A stretch of 64,000 nucleotides of DNA, taken from Jiangella alba (lineage in GTDB: Bacteria; Actinomycetota; Actinomycetes; Jiangellales; Jiangellaceae). The DNA is taken from contig NZ_FNUC01000004.1 of NCBI RefSeq assembly GCF_900106035.1, forward strand, positions 992,001 through 1,056,000, given 5' to 3'. The number at the start of each line of letters is the position of its first letter. The stretch's first letter is position 1. Positions 1-9,016 of this stretch are shown in pieces. The notes under the pieces are model-generated. The model was not told where the DNA came from and ran no database searches. It saw only the letters and a list, made by a program, of their open reading frames with translations. The translations under genes and the position numbers were made by a program.

Positions 1-1372
1 AGTACTGGATCTTCCACGACGCGGGCGCCGCGACGCCGACACCGCTGCCCTGCGGCTGGTCGTTCCAGAACTCGATCTGCGAGCCGGCCAGCCGCATCGG
101 CCGGTCCCACGTGTACTGGACCCACTGCTGCGGCGGGTTGTTGCCGGTCCAGGTGCCCCACATGTCCGGCGGCAGCGGGTTCGGCCGGACGATCTCGTCG
201 TTGAGCGCCTTCACCCAGTACTGCGTCGGGACCGGCGTGTTCGACACCGTGACGGTCGCCTCCTGCGCCACGTTGGCCCGCGGCGTGACGTCCTCGACCT
301 CGGGCGGCGTCGTCACGACCGGCTTGATCCGCGGCGGCGACTGGGTGTCGTCCCACTCGACGCGGTCGATCGCCACCGAGCGGCGGAAGTGGTTGCCGCC
401 CACCGCGTCGGCCGTGTGGTAGGCCAGCCACCATTCGCCGTCGAACTCGACGATGCCGGGGTGGCTGGTGGTCGACGACACCGGCGGCAGGATGGTGCCG
501 CGATACGTCCACGGCCCGGCCGGCGACGTGGCGGTGCCGTAGGCGATGCACGCGTGGTAGTTCGCCGGCGTGCAGGCCGACGTCGGTCCGGCGTTGTTGC
601 CCGCGTAGGCCAGGTAGTAGGTGCCGCCCCGCTCGAAGATCCAGGCCGCCTCGAAGAAGCCGGTCAGCCCGGTGACGGTGCGGACCGAGCCGATCGGCGT
701 CTTCATGTCCTGCGCCAGCTCCAGCATGCGCAGGTTGCCGAAGCTGCCCCAGTAGACGTAGACGCGCCCGTCGTCGACGAGGATGGTCGGGTCGATGTTG
801 TGGATGGTGTTCGCGACCGGCACCCGCTGCGAGATGATCGGCGCGCCGACGTGGTCGGTCCACGGGCCCGTCGGGGTGTCCGACACCGCCACGCCGATGC
901 CGAACTTGTCGCCGGCCGGGCTGGCCGCCTCGTTCACCGGGACGTACCAGTAGTAGCGGCCGTCGACGCCGCGCACGACCTGACCGGCGTAGGCGCGGCC
1001 GGGCGTCGCCCAGCTGAACACCTGCTCCGGGCGCATGAGCGACGGGTGGTGGGTCCACTCGCCCGCGTCGACGTCGGACGTCACGAACGCGCCCCACTCG
1101 TTCATGATGAAGTCGTTGCGGGTCGGGCCGGCCTCGTCGTGGCCGGTGTAGACGTAGAGCTGGTCGGCGCCGGTGTCGTTGCCCGGCGCCCCCGCCGGGA
1201 CGACCAGCGGCGCGGGGTCGGCGGAGTAGTAGCTGCCGTCGCCGAGGATCGGGTTCTCGGTGTTCGTGAACGTGACGGGGTCCGCGGCGGCCGCCGGCGC
1301 CGCCGGGCCGAGCAGCCCGGCGGCGAGCGCGACGACGACGGCGAACGGCCCGCCGCGTCTGATCGTGGTCAT
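1..1372 (-). CDS. Secreted glycoside hydrolase family 43 protein (C-terminus beyond window)
   Basis: A secreted GH43 five-bladed beta-propeller enzyme (arabinanase/arabinofuranosidase/xylosidase clan); 457 residues are visible and the reading frame is open at the window edge. The start has an AGGAGG site just upstream. A signal peptide ends near residue 30 (APAAAA/DP). GH43 landmarks follow in order: a candidate base Asp52 (YYSADPAPLV), the modulating Asp in HNIDPTILVDD, the acid Glu in GFFEAAWIF, and the blade motif HPGIVEFDGEWWLAYH. After the propeller come a bacterial Ig-like stretch and the start of a discoidin-like domain (QWVQYTWDRPM), echoing the domains of the neighbouring large glycosidase. 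It is last in the leftward operon. GH43 specificity cannot be read from sequence, but the GH127 neighbour favours arabinose-containing substrates. Confidence 0.88.
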   Translation of the reverse strand, partial: MTTIRRGGPFAVVVALAAGLLGPAAPAAAADPVTFTNTENPILGDGSYYSADPAPLVVPAGAPGNDTGADQLYVYTGHDEAGPTRNDFIMNEWGAFVTSDVDAGEWTHHPSLMRPEQVFSWATPGRAYAGQVVRGVDGRYYWYVPVNEAASPAGDKFGIGVAVSDTPTGPWTDHVGAPIISQRVPVANTIHNIDPTILVDDGRVYVYWGSFGNLRMLELAQDMKTPIGSVRTVTGLTGFFEAAWIFERGGTYYLAYAGNNAGPTSACTPANYHACIAYGTATSPAGPWTYRGTILPPVSSTTSHPGIVEFDGEWWLAYHTADAVGGNHFRRSVAIDRVEWDDTQSPPRIKPVVTTPPEVEDVTPRANVAQEATVTVSNTPVPTQYWVKALNDEIVRPNPLPPDMWGTWTGNNPPQQWVQYTWDRPMRLAGSQIEFWNDQPQGSGVGVAAPASWKIQY

Positions 1373-1391
1373 GGGAGCCTCCTCTCTGGGG

Positions 1392-4300
1392 CTACGACCC
1401 GCAGGTGATGGCGGGGTAGTCGTCCACGAGCACGGACCTCCGCGAGCCGTCGGCGGTGGCGGCGGTGACCGTCACCTCGCCGGCCGGCAGGTCGGCCACC
1501 CGGGTGGCAAACATCTGGTACGCGGCGGCGCCCGGCTGGATGCCGTCCAGCGGCCGGTCGCCGTACGGTGTGGCCAGCGTGATGTCGAGCGGGACGGTGT
1601 CCTCGTTCGTCGCCCGCACGGCGATGAACGCCCGCCGCCCGAGGCAGCGCACCTCGGTCGTCACCGACACGTCCACCGGCGCGATGCCGTCGCCCACCGT
1701 CAGCGTGAGCGTCGTGGACGTGGTGCCCGCGTCGCTCACGTAGTCGGGCAGGATCAGGTCGCCCTCGATGACGTACACGCCGGGGGTTTCCACCACGGAC
1801 TCGTCGAAGTCCCAGTCGACGCCGATCGCCTGGTTGTCGCGCGAGCCGTCGTTGTACGACACCTCGACACGGGCCGGCAGCACCGGCTGCTCACCCACGG
1901 CGACGGACTGCTCGAACTGCTGGGCGCCCTGGATCGAGATGCCGCCCGGCGAGTTCTCCGGCCGCACGTAGATGCGTGCCTCGGCGATCAGGCCGTACGT
2001 CGTGTTCGTGCCGTAGACGACGAACGGCTCGACGTTGGTCTCGTCGACCATGTCCGCCGTGATCGGCTGCCAGGTGAACGGCAGCGTGCCGCGCGGTCCG
2101 CTGGTGTACTCGACGTCCAGCTGAGCCGGCAGCTCCGGCACCTCGCCGACCACCGTGCGCATGATGACCGGGCTGGCCACCTGGCTGACGGTGTCGCCGT
2201 TGACCCGCCACCGCAGCACACCCGTCCCGGCGCCGCTGCCCTGCACGCCCGTGATGCGGATGCGCAGGTGGCTGGTGGTCACCGGCTCGAAGTCGAGGCG
2301 GTTGTACGCGTTGCGGGCGAGCGCCCCGGCGTACGTGGAGCCGGCGGTGAGCGTGACGGGCGTCCAGGTCTGGCCGTCCGCCGACTGCTCGACGACGTAG
2401 GTGTCGGCCCGCGGCATGCGGGTGCCGCCGTTGTCGTCGTACCAGTAGATGTCGGTCGAGCCGATCAGCACCGGCGAGTCCCAGGAGTACTGGATCCAGG
2501 CCGCGGTGGCCGGCGACGTGCCGTTGTTCGGCTGGCCCCACGAGCCCCAGCCGTTCCCGGCGCCGGGGTTGGAGCTGGCCGGCGTGGTCGCCTCGTTGAC
2601 CCGCAGCGGGTTCTCCCACGGCGCGCTGCCGCTGGTGGTGATGCCGGCCAGCGCGCCGAACTCGGCCGACGACGCCTTCTCCGTCAGCTCCACCTCGACG
2701 TCGCGCTGCGTCGTCAGCTCGCCGTCCGACGCCGTCAGCCGGAACACGTAGGCCCCCGCGACGGTGCCGGTGACCTGCGTGGTCAGCGCGTTCGGCGCGG
2801 CGAAGATGACGCCCGCGCCGTCGGGCGTGGACACCGCCGACCAGCCGTAGGTCAGCTCGCCGGTGTCCGGGATGCCGTCGTCGATGACGGTGCCGGCCAG
2901 CGTCGTCGACAGGTTGCCGTCGCGCGACCGGTCGACGTTCACCGTCACGGCCGGCGGGTCGTTGACGACGTCGGGCACCTCGCGCCCGGAGTCGAAGACC
3001 TGGATCTCCGAGATCGCGGTGGAGAACGACGGCGTGTTGGTGAACGCCACCCGCACCCGGTCGGTCGTGACGGCGTCGAACAGCGCCTCGTTGAACTTGG
3101 CGCCGGGGATCTTCGGCGACTTGAACGTGCCGGGCAGGGCGACCCAGCCGCCGGAGCCGTCCGGCACCTGGATCGTGTACCGCTGCGGCTCGCGGTAGCC
3201 GCCGGTCTGGCGGTCGCTGACGAACCACACCTTGACGTTGTCGAAGCGCACCGGCCCCCCGAGGTCCAGCTCGACGTAGCCGCCGGGCTCGGTGGTGCCG
3301 TGGTTGCCCCAGTACGGCTCGTTGACGGTGGCGCCGTCGGTCACGGCGGCCAGCGACACCGGTCGCTCGGTGGTGCTGATCGCGCCCGGCGTGTAGTTCA
3401 TCGAGCCGGTGCTCCAGCCGGGCGTGTGGAACTGCCGCCACGGCGTCGGGCGGACGCCCTGCTGCGTGAACGACGACGACAGCTCGGCGCCGGCGGCCAG
3501 GTTCGGCGCGTCCTCGCCGAGGTCGATGCCGGCGGTGCGCAGGTACGACGCGACCCGCTCGTCGTCGATCGCGGTGCCGACGGCCGACGGCAGCGCGCTG
3601 CCGGCGGCGGCGACGACGCTGACGTTCAGGCCCTCGTCGGCCTCGACGACCTCGTTGGTGTTCGGGTCGTAGACGAACCGGCCGAGCGCGTCGGCGGTGA
3701 CCTTCTTCTCCCCGTCGACGAACAGGCTGTACCCCGCGCCCAGGCCGTACTCGGAGCCGTCGGCGTCCCAGACGATCGTGACGTCCTTGCCGTGATAGCG
3801 CAGGTTGTTCACCATGAAGTGGTCGTAACCGAGGTCGACCGGCCACAGCTCGATCACGTCGTCGGAGCGCGGCTGGATGCCGCCCATGTCCTCGACGTAG
3901 ATGTAGTTCATGTTGCCGAGCATCACGTGGTTCGGGTTGTTGCGGTTGTAGGTGCGCGTCGCCGGGTTCCAGTTCGAGTAGTACTCGGCCTGGTTGGCCA
4001 CCCGCACGTCACCGCCGGGGTAGATGCTCCACGCCATCCAGTCCAGCAGCCGCGCGGCGTACTCCGGTGTGACGTACTTCTGCTCCGGGTCGTAGTGCCG
4101 CAGCGCCGACCGGACCGCCCGGTACTGCACGGTGAAGTTGATGTTGGAGAAGTTGTTCGAGCCGCCGATCCCGAACTTCGACCGGTCGAACTGGTTGGCC
4201 GTGTAGAACGGGAAGATCGGGAAGTTGTCGCCGTAGCGCAGGAACCGGAAGCCGTCGACGTAGTCCTCGTAGTCCTCGAACGGGATGAGGTTCTGCGCGT

Positions 4301-6113
4301 ACACGTCGTAGAGGTTCGACTCCTTCGCCGGGATGAGGTCCCGCTCGGCCTCGGTCAGCGGGTTCTGGCTGCCGCCCGAGCGGGCGCCGTGCGAGGTGCC
4401 GGCGAGGAACATCCGCATCTCCTCGCTCCACAGCCGGCCGAGGATCGACGCGCGGATCCGGTCGGCCTCCGCGCCCATCTCCGTCACCTTCGCCTGATCG
4501 GCGCCGGCCTGCTCGTACAGCTGCCGGGCCGCGTCGAACGCGCCCCACACGTACGCCGACTCCGGCCGCTCGATGGTGCGTGCGCCCGGTGCGCCGGCGT
4601 TCGTCCTGGGGTAGCCGAAGCTGATCGCGTCGGCGTCGTTGCCCGGCATGAAGTTGGTGTCGTAGGCGATCAGCCCGTCGTCGTTGCCGTCGTAGTGCTC
4701 CAGCTGGCCGACGCCGTCGCCCTCGAAGTAGCGGGCGAACCGCTCCGCCACCGCCGCGCCGCCGCCGTGGACGTTGTACGCCTCCAGGCCCGCGGTGCCG
4801 AGGTACTGCGAATAGTGGTTGTTCCAGCTGGTGTGGCCGGGGCTGTCGAGGAACGCCGACGAGCCGGACAGCTCGCCGATGTTCATGATCTGCCCGTAGG
4901 CGAGGTACGGGTTGCGGATCCACTTGGTGTCCTGCAGGTGCATCGGCTGGGTCAGCGCGACGGCGTTCTGGTAGAGATTCACCCCCTCGATCGTGGTCGG
5001 GTACTGGTAGACGTAGCCCGGCTCGTTCGCGTCGAGGCTGTTGTAGCGCTCGCCCCACCAGCGGTAGACGATCGCCTTCTCGACCGCCGCGTTCGGCACG
5101 TCGATGTACGGGATGTCGGCCGCCCAGCGCCGGTTGAACTCGGTGATCGCCGTGCGGGTGGCGTCGGACGGCGCCAGCCCGGCGTACTCGTGGAAGCTGT
5201 CCGCCGCGTTCGGCATGCCTGCGGAGTAGAGCACCCCGACGACGGACAGGTCGACGGACCCGCCCGCGGGCACGGTGATCTCGCGGTCGAGGGTGGTGCC
5301 GTTTCGCGTGAAACCAGCGGCCTTGAGGCCCACCGTCACCCGCGACCACGGGGTGTCGATGAGGCCGTTGTTGGCGCCGCTGGTGAGCGTCCGGGTGCCG
5401 GCCAGCTCGTCCGCCGCGTCCGTCGAGGTGGTCGCGAGCGGTGCGGTGGCGCGGACGGTGAACGTGACGGCCTCGGCGCCCGGGTTGCGGAACGTGAGCG
5501 CGGTGACCGCGACGTTGTCGTAGGTGATGGCCTTGGTCTGCTCGGCCACCACGCCGGTCGTGCCGACGGTGTACCGGCCGCTCGCGTGGCTGGGCGCGTT
5601 GAACCGCTCGGCGCCCACCTCGGCCACGGTCTGGCCGGGCACGGTGACGGTGTAGAAGTTGCCCAGGTTGTTCGGGCCGCCGGCGTACGCGCTGCCGGCG
5701 AAGCCCATGACGCCGAAGTTGCTGCCGCCGCGCAGGTACAGCGTGCGGCCCCGGGTCTGCAGGACGTTGTTGCCGCTGGTCCCGCGGACGCCGAGGATGC
5801 GGTCGAGGTAGTAGTCGGTGCCGCCGGCGGCGAGGTCCTTCTCGAAGATCGACTGGTGCATGTTCCCGGCGGTGTACGGCACGCCCGGCTCGAGCGCGGC
5901 CTCCACCTCGTCGGCGTTGACGAACGTGGGGTCGCCGATGTCCATCGTGTCGGTCAGGCCGTCGGTGTAGAGGCCGACGTCGCTCTCGTTGCCCGGCAGT
6001 ACGTGCGTGTCCGCGTACGCGGCGCCGGGTAACAGCACCAGGCTGCCGCAGGCCAACGCGCCGCTGGTCGCGGTCGCGAGGGCTCGTCTGAAGGTTCGTC
6101 CCGACATCACCAT
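1392..6113 (-). CDS. Large secreted multidomain glycosidase, (alpha/alpha)6-type catalytic region with discoidin and Ig-like domains
   Basis: A 1573-residue exported protein. The start is the first ATG of ATG-GTG-ATG, preceded by GGAGAGG; it overlaps the upstream stop by 7 bases. A signal peptide ends near AYA34/D35. Residues about 40-330 look like a beta-rich N-terminal domain. Residues about 330-750 are helical, rich in Trp, Tyr and acidic residues (YRWWGERYNSL, DSPGHTSWNNHYSQYLG), as in MGH1/GH63-like (alpha/alpha)6 glycosidases. Then come an F5/8 type C-like domain (about 880-1045), a PKD/cadherin-like module (about 1050-1145), a second discoidin-like domain (about 1145-1310) and bacterial Ig-like repeats. 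Beside a GH127 enzyme, a GH121-like beta-L-arabinobiosidase is an attractive guess, because GH121 shares this fold and partner. I cannot assign the family with certainty. Confidence 0.8.
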   Translation of the reverse strand: MVMSGRTFRRALATATSGALACGSLVLLPGAAYADTHVLPGNESDVGLYTDGLTDTMDIGDPTFVNADEVEAALEPGVPYTAGNMHQSIFEKDLAAGGTDYYLDRILGVRGTSGNNVLQTRGRTLYLRGGSNFGVMGFAGSAYAGGPNNLGNFYTVTVPGQTVAEVGAERFNAPSHASGRYTVGTTGVVAEQTKAITYDNVAVTALTFRNPGAEAVTFTVRATAPLATTSTDAADELAGTRTLTSGANNGLIDTPWSRVTVGLKAAGFTRNGTTLDREITVPAGGSVDLSVVGVLYSAGMPNAADSFHEYAGLAPSDATRTAITEFNRRWAADIPYIDVPNAAVEKAIVYRWWGERYNSLDANEPGYVYQYPTTIEGVNLYQNAVALTQPMHLQDTKWIRNPYLAYGQIMNIGELSGSSAFLDSPGHTSWNNHYSQYLGTAGLEAYNVHGGGAAVAERFARYFEGDGVGQLEHYDGNDDGLIAYDTNFMPGNDADAISFGYPRTNAGAPGARTIERPESAYVWGAFDAARQLYEQAGADQAKVTEMGAEADRIRASILGRLWSEEMRMFLAGTSHGARSGGSQNPLTEAERDLIPAKESNLYDVYAQNLIPFEDYEDYVDGFRFLRYGDNFPIFPFYTANQFDRSKFGIGGSNNFSNINFTVQYRAVRSALRHYDPEQKYVTPEYAARLLDWMAWSIYPGGDVRVANQAEYYSNWNPATRTYNRNNPNHVMLGNMNYIYVEDMGGIQPRSDDVIELWPVDLGYDHFMVNNLRYHGKDVTIVWDADGSEYGLGAGYSLFVDGEKKVTADALGRFVYDPNTNEVVEADEGLNVSVVAAAGSALPSAVGTAIDDERVASYLRTAGIDLGEDAPNLAAGAELSSSFTQQGVRPTPWRQFHTPGWSTGSMNYTPGAISTTERPVSLAAVTDGATVNEPYWGNHGTTEPGGYVELDLGGPVRFDNVKVWFVSDRQTGGYREPQRYTIQVPDGSGGWVALPGTFKSPKIPGAKFNEALFDAVTTDRVRVAFTNTPSFSTAISEIQVFDSGREVPDVVNDPPAVTVNVDRSRDGNLSTTLAGTVIDDGIPDTGELTYGWSAVSTPDGAGVIFAAPNALTTQVTGTVAGAYVFRLTASDGELTTQRDVEVELTEKASSAEFGALAGITTSGSAPWENPLRVNEATTPASSNPGAGNGWGSWGQPNNGTSPATAAWIQYSWDSPVLIGSTDIYWYDDNGGTRMPRADTYVVEQSADGQTWTPVTLTAGSTYAGALARNAYNRLDFEPVTTSHLRIRITGVQGSGAGTGVLRWRVNGDTVSQVASPVIMRTVVGEVPELPAQLDVEYTSGPRGTLPFTWQPITADMVDETNVEPFVVYGTNTTYGLIAEARIYVRPENSPGGISIQGAQQFEQSVAVGEQPVLPARVEVSYNDGSRDNQAIGVDWDFDESVVETPGVYVIEGDLILPDYVSDAGTTSTTLTLTVGDGIAPVDVSVTTEVRCLGRRAFIAVRATNEDTVPLDITLATPYGDRPLDGIQPGAAAYQMFATRVADLPAGEVTVTAATADGSRRSVLVDDYPAITCGS

Positions 6114-7096
6114 GTCCTCTCCATCGGGGATCTGGGTGGATCTGGGTTCTGAGCACGAGCGGCGGCGGCACCCTCGGCCCGGGCCCGGTCGAGCAGCCGC
6201 CGCAGCCGGTCTCGTCGCCGTCGCAGCAGCCGCCGCACGACCAGCACGAGGAGCACGAGCACGAGCAGGAACAGCAGTTGTGCCAGCGGCAGCGCCCACG
6301 CGGTCGCCGTCAGCGTCACCGCCGCCGGGGTCGCGACCGCAGCGCCGTCGCGCAGCCGCGGCTCGACGGTCAGCTCGGTCGTCACGCGCCCGGCCGGCCA
6401 GACGTCCGGCACCCGGACCGACCGCTCGACGCGGCCGCCGGGCAGCAGCTCGCTCGGCTCGCCGCCGGCCACGCCGGCGGCGCTCGCCGCGGCCGTGAGG
6501 CCGACGGTGCCGGTGTTGACCGCCTCGTAGTGCACGACGAGGTCGCCGGGCGCGAACGGGTTCCACGACGGCTCGTACGAGACGCCGGTGACGTGCGCGT
6601 CCAGCCCGGCCACCGCCTCGCCCGCCACGGTGAGGTTCACCCGCACGCCGACCCGGCTCTCGACCGCCACTTCGGACCCGGCGGAGCGGATCGACGCCGC
6701 GATGCCGGCCGGGTGGTCGCCCGGCTCGGCGGTCTCCGGCACGGTGATCTCCACCGGCACGACGACCGTCTCGCCGGCCCCGACCACGGCCTGCTCCGGC
6801 ACGCCGAGCCACGCGCCGCCGTCGACGGGAGGCGTGCCCGACGGCAGCATGTCGAAGCTGCCGCGCTCGGTCAGGTAGCCGTCGTTCGCACTGATCGAGA
6901 ACGTCACGGGCGCCGCCGAGTGGTTGGTCACCGCGACGTGCTCGACGGACTCTTGGCCCGGTTCGAGCACGACGTCGATGACCCGGCGCCCGTCCGGGCC
7001 GGACGCGTCCGCCGGCGTCACCGACCACGTGATCGGCGCGTCGGCGGGCGTGCTCGCGGCGATCGCCACGAGCACCGCACCGAGGAGGCCGATCAT
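6107..7096 (-). CDS. DUF916-like (WxL-interacting) membrane-anchored surface protein
   Basis: A 329-residue exported protein: N-terminal signal (MIGLLGAVLVAIAAS), two immunoglobulin-like halves typical of DUF916/WxL-interacting proteins (FSISANDGYLTERGSF; PGDHPAGIAASIRS; YEAVNTGTVGL), a hydrophobic segment at about 257-283 and a very basic cytoplasmic tail (RRLLRRRRDRLRR). In Firmicutes such proteins pair with WxL-domain proteins to hold glycan-binding complexes on the cell wall. The gene lies 4 bases after a WxL-like gene and overlaps the start of the large glycosidase, so the three are very likely co-transcribed. A role in displaying the glycosidases or binding plant glycans is inference. 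Confidence 0.75.
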   Translation of the reverse strand: MIGLLGAVLVAIAASTPADAPITWSVTPADASGPDGRRVIDVVLEPGQESVEHVAVTNHSAAPVTFSISANDGYLTERGSFDMLPSGTPPVDGGAWLGVPEQAVVGAGETVVVPVEITVPETAEPGDHPAGIAASIRSAGSEVAVESRVGVRVNLTVAGEAVAGLDAHVTGVSYEPSWNPFAPGDLVVHYEAVNTGTVGLTAAASAAGVAGGEPSELLPGGRVERSVRVPDVWPAGRVTTELTVEPRLRDGAAVATPAAVTLTATAWALPLAQLLFLLVLVLLVLVVRRLLRRRRDRLRRLLDRARAEGAAAARAQNPDPPRSPMERTW

Positions 7097-7100
7097 GCGA

Positions 7101-7736
7101 TCACTGGTCGAACAGCGACAGGGTCAGCACCGAGTGGTACTCGCCCGGCTCGACGTCCACCGGGGTGCGCAGCGCCAGCTCGGCGGTGACGTCCCAGCTG
7201 CCGGTCTCGTCCTCGGCGCTGAACGTCGAGACCAGCAGTTCCTGCCCGACGAGGCCGACGGCGGGCGCGCCGCTGCCGTCCGGGATGACGCTGGAGACCG
7301 GCTCGCCCTCGGCGACGTTGCCGGTCGGCGACGGCGTCAGCAGCTCCGGCCGCCAGCCGAGGTGGTCGGCGCCGATGGTGTGCTCGCCGCCGGTGAAGTC
7401 GCCGGCCTGGCCGACGACCGCCCAGAACGCGCCGTCCGGGATCTCGTCCGGGGTCCGTGTGTCGCTCACCGTCACGGTCGGGAGGGTGCCGGTGAACTGG
7501 CGGGCGTCCTCGTCCGAGCCGTCCTCCGCCAGGACGACGCCGTCGTTCGGCGCGACCGTGAGGGTGAGCTGGCCGGGCGGCGTCAGGTCGTCGATGACGA
7601 CCGACAGGTCGACGCCCTCCTCCTCATCGGCCACGGCGGCCGTCGCCGACCCGGCGAGGCCCAGCGCGACCAGGCCGAGCGCGGCCAGGACCAGGGCGGG
7701 TCTCCCGGGCCGGGGTCTGACGTGTCGTGTGCTCAT
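7101..7736 (-). CDS. WxL-like secreted surface protein
   Basis: A 211-residue exported protein. The chosen ATG has GGAGAGG 6 bases upstream; an in-frame upstream ATG (7796) lacks a ribosome site and would run through the operator. A signal peptide ends near residue 36 (TAAVA/DEEE). The mature part is acidic and beta-rich, with WxL-domain-like segments (VTVSDTR, FWAVVGQAGDFTGGEHTI, LGWRPELL). It has no LPXTG or transmembrane anchor; WxL proteins bind peptidoglycan non-covalently. It is the first gene of the leftward surface-protein/glycosidase operon, behind a LacI-type operator. The family call is moderate because the canonical C-terminal WxL block is weak. Confidence 0.65.
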   Translation of the reverse strand: MSTRHVRPRPGRPALVLAALGLVALGLAGSATAAVADEEEGVDLSVVIDDLTPPGQLTLTVAPNDGVVLAEDGSDEDARQFTGTLPTVTVSDTRTPDEIPDGAFWAVVGQAGDFTGGEHTIGADHLGWRPELLTPSPTGNVAEGEPVSSVIPDGSGAPAVGLVGQELLVSTFSAEDETGSWDVTAELALRTPVDVEPGEYHSVLTLSLFDQ

Positions 7737-7762
7737 GTCGAACCTCTCCGTCGTTGGAGCGT

Positions 7763-7776
7763 TGTTAGCGTTAACA
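7763..7776. promoter_or_regulatory. LacI-family operator candidate
   Basis: TGTTAGCGTTAACA is a near-perfect 14-base palindrome with the central CG typical of LacI-family operators; one base breaks the symmetry. It lies 27 bases before the start of the WxL-like gene and about 40 bases downstream of the lacI stop codon. The linked LacI protein is the obvious candidate ligand. Confidence 0.6.
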
Positions 7777-7816
7777 CCTCCGCCGTGCGGAGGCACGGGC
7801 CGGGCACCTCACGAGG

Positions 7817-8842
7817 TCACCCGGGGACGGTCGAGCCGCGGATCACCACACGGGTGTCCAACGCCTCGACCCCGGACCGCGGCTCGCCGTCGATGGCGGC
7901 GAACAGACGCTGCGCCGCCACCCGTCCGAGCCGTTCGAAGTTCATGTCGACGCTGGTCAGATCGGGGCGTGCGCCACTGGTGAAGATCTCCCAGTTGTCG
8001 AAGCCCATGACCGCGACGTCGTCGGGCACGACCCGGCCGTGCTCCCGCAGCGCGTCCATGACGCCGCGGGCCACCTGGTCGCTGCCGCAGAGGATGGCGT
8101 CGAGCTCGGGATGCTGGCCGAGCAGCATGGACGCCGCGGCGCGGCCCCAGCTCTCCGTCCAGGACCCGAACCGGACCTCGCCGACGAGCTCGAGGCCGTG
8201 ACCGTCGAGTGCGGCGAGCACACCCGCGGCGCGTTCCTGCGAGGCGCCGTAGGTGGGATCGCCGGTGATGTGGGCGATGCGGGTGCGCCCGGTCGAGACG
8301 AGGTGGTCGACCGCGCTGCGGCCGGCGCCGACGTTGTCGACCACGATGGACAGGTCGTCGGGGTCCTCCGACGGTGCGTAGGCGTAGACGACCGGGACCG
8401 GCAGCTCGCGGCCCAGCGACTGCCGCGGGTCGGTGCGGCTGCCGACCACGATGAGGCCGTCGACCCGGCGGCTGAGCAGCGCCTGGACGTGGTGCTTCTC
8501 GCGGATGGCGTCGCCGCGGGCGTCGCAGAGGAAGACCGCGACGCTGTCGGCGCCGAACGCGTCCTCGGCGCCCATGAGGATCGGGATGGAGAACCGGCCT
8601 TCGAGGTCGTTCGTGAGCAGTCCCACCGTACCGGTGCGGTCGGCCAGCAGGCTGCGGGCCAGCTCGTTCGGCGAGAACGAGAGCTGTTCGGCCGCCTCGA
8701 CGACGCGCGCGCGGGTCTCGGCGCGCACCTGCTTGCGGCCGTTGAGCGCCTTGGACGCGGTGGCGACCGACACCCCGGCCAGGCGGGCGACGTCGTTGAG
8801 CGTCACCTTGCGCGAGGCAGGCGACGGCACGGCGTTGTTCAT
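7817..8842 (-). CDS. LacI-family transcriptional regulator
   Basis: A 341-residue regulator. An N-terminal LacI helix-turn-helix (VTLNDVARLAGVSVATASKALNG) is followed by the hinge helix (NELARSLLADRTGTVGLL) and a periplasmic-binding-protein-like effector domain with the usual features (DGLIVVGS, CGSDQVARGVMDALREHG, VMGFDN). The start is MNNAVPSP: a TACAGT box lies 7 bases upstream and no Shine-Dalgarno is present, so the transcript is probably leaderless. It sits between the leftward glycosidase operon and the rightward transporter operon, and palindromes lie before both. The effector is probably an imported arabino-oligosaccharide or arabinose (inference). Confidence 0.92.
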   Translation of the reverse strand: MNNAVPSPASRKVTLNDVARLAGVSVATASKALNGRKQVRAETRARVVEAAEQLSFSPNELARSLLADRTGTVGLLTNDLEGRFSIPILMGAEDAFGADSVAVFLCDARGDAIREKHHVQALLSRRVDGLIVVGSRTDPRQSLGRELPVPVVYAYAPSEDPDDLSIVVDNVGAGRSAVDHLVSTGRTRIAHITGDPTYGASQERAAGVLAALDGHGLELVGEVRFGSWTESWGRAAASMLLGQHPELDAILCGSDQVARGVMDALREHGRVVPDDVAVMGFDNWEIFTSGARPDLTSVDMNFERLGRVAAQRLFAAIDGEPRSGVEALDTRVVIRGSTVPG

Positions 8843-8866
8843 GCGGTGGACTGTACCCGAGGGCCC

Positions 8867-8890
8867 CGAAAACGGATAGACCGGTTTTCG
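8867..8890. promoter_or_regulatory. Inverted repeat in the lacI/transporter divergent promoter
   Basis: CGAAAACGG and CCGGTTTTCG face each other across a 5-base centre, 25 bases upstream of the lacI start. The arms differ by a one-base deletion. It could be an autoregulatory operator or part of the divergent control region. Its half-site (GAAAA) recurs at the transporter promoter. Confidence 0.4.
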
Positions 8891-8942
8891 TGGACGCCGT
8901 CGACCCATGTGGACGCCTGGAGAATTACCACGCCGTAGAGGG

Positions 8943-8987
8943 TTGACGCCGCCCAACCGACCTCCTACCGTCGCAGAAAACCTTTTC
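8943..8987 (+). promoter_or_regulatory. Promoter and overlapping palindrome of the sugar ABC transporter operon
   Basis: TTGACG (8943-8948) and TACCGT (8966-8971) are separated by exactly 17 bases, a good housekeeping-sigma promoter. The palindrome GAAAACCTTTTC (8976-8987) falls over the expected transcription start, where a repressor would block initiation. The substrate-binding-protein start codon is 29 bases further on. Confidence 0.6.
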
Positions 8988-9016
8988 GGCTACTTTCGTT
9001 CTCCGGGGAGACGGCG

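Noticed and set aside
1260-6032. Plus-strand 1590-codon open frame opposite the large glycosidase
   Set aside because: Its product is an Arg/Val/Asp-rich repetitive shadow with no domain; the minus-strand frame has a signal peptide, ribosome site and folded domains. Long antisense frames are usual at this GC content.
1392-7028. A longer 1878-codon start for the large glycosidase
   Set aside because: The extra N-terminus is an out-of-frame reading of the DUF916-like gene. The signal peptide and GGAGAGG site place the start at 6113.
8881-8927. GTGGACGCC direct repeat upstream of lacI as an activator site
   Set aside because: Only two short copies with GC-rich sequence that is common by chance here.
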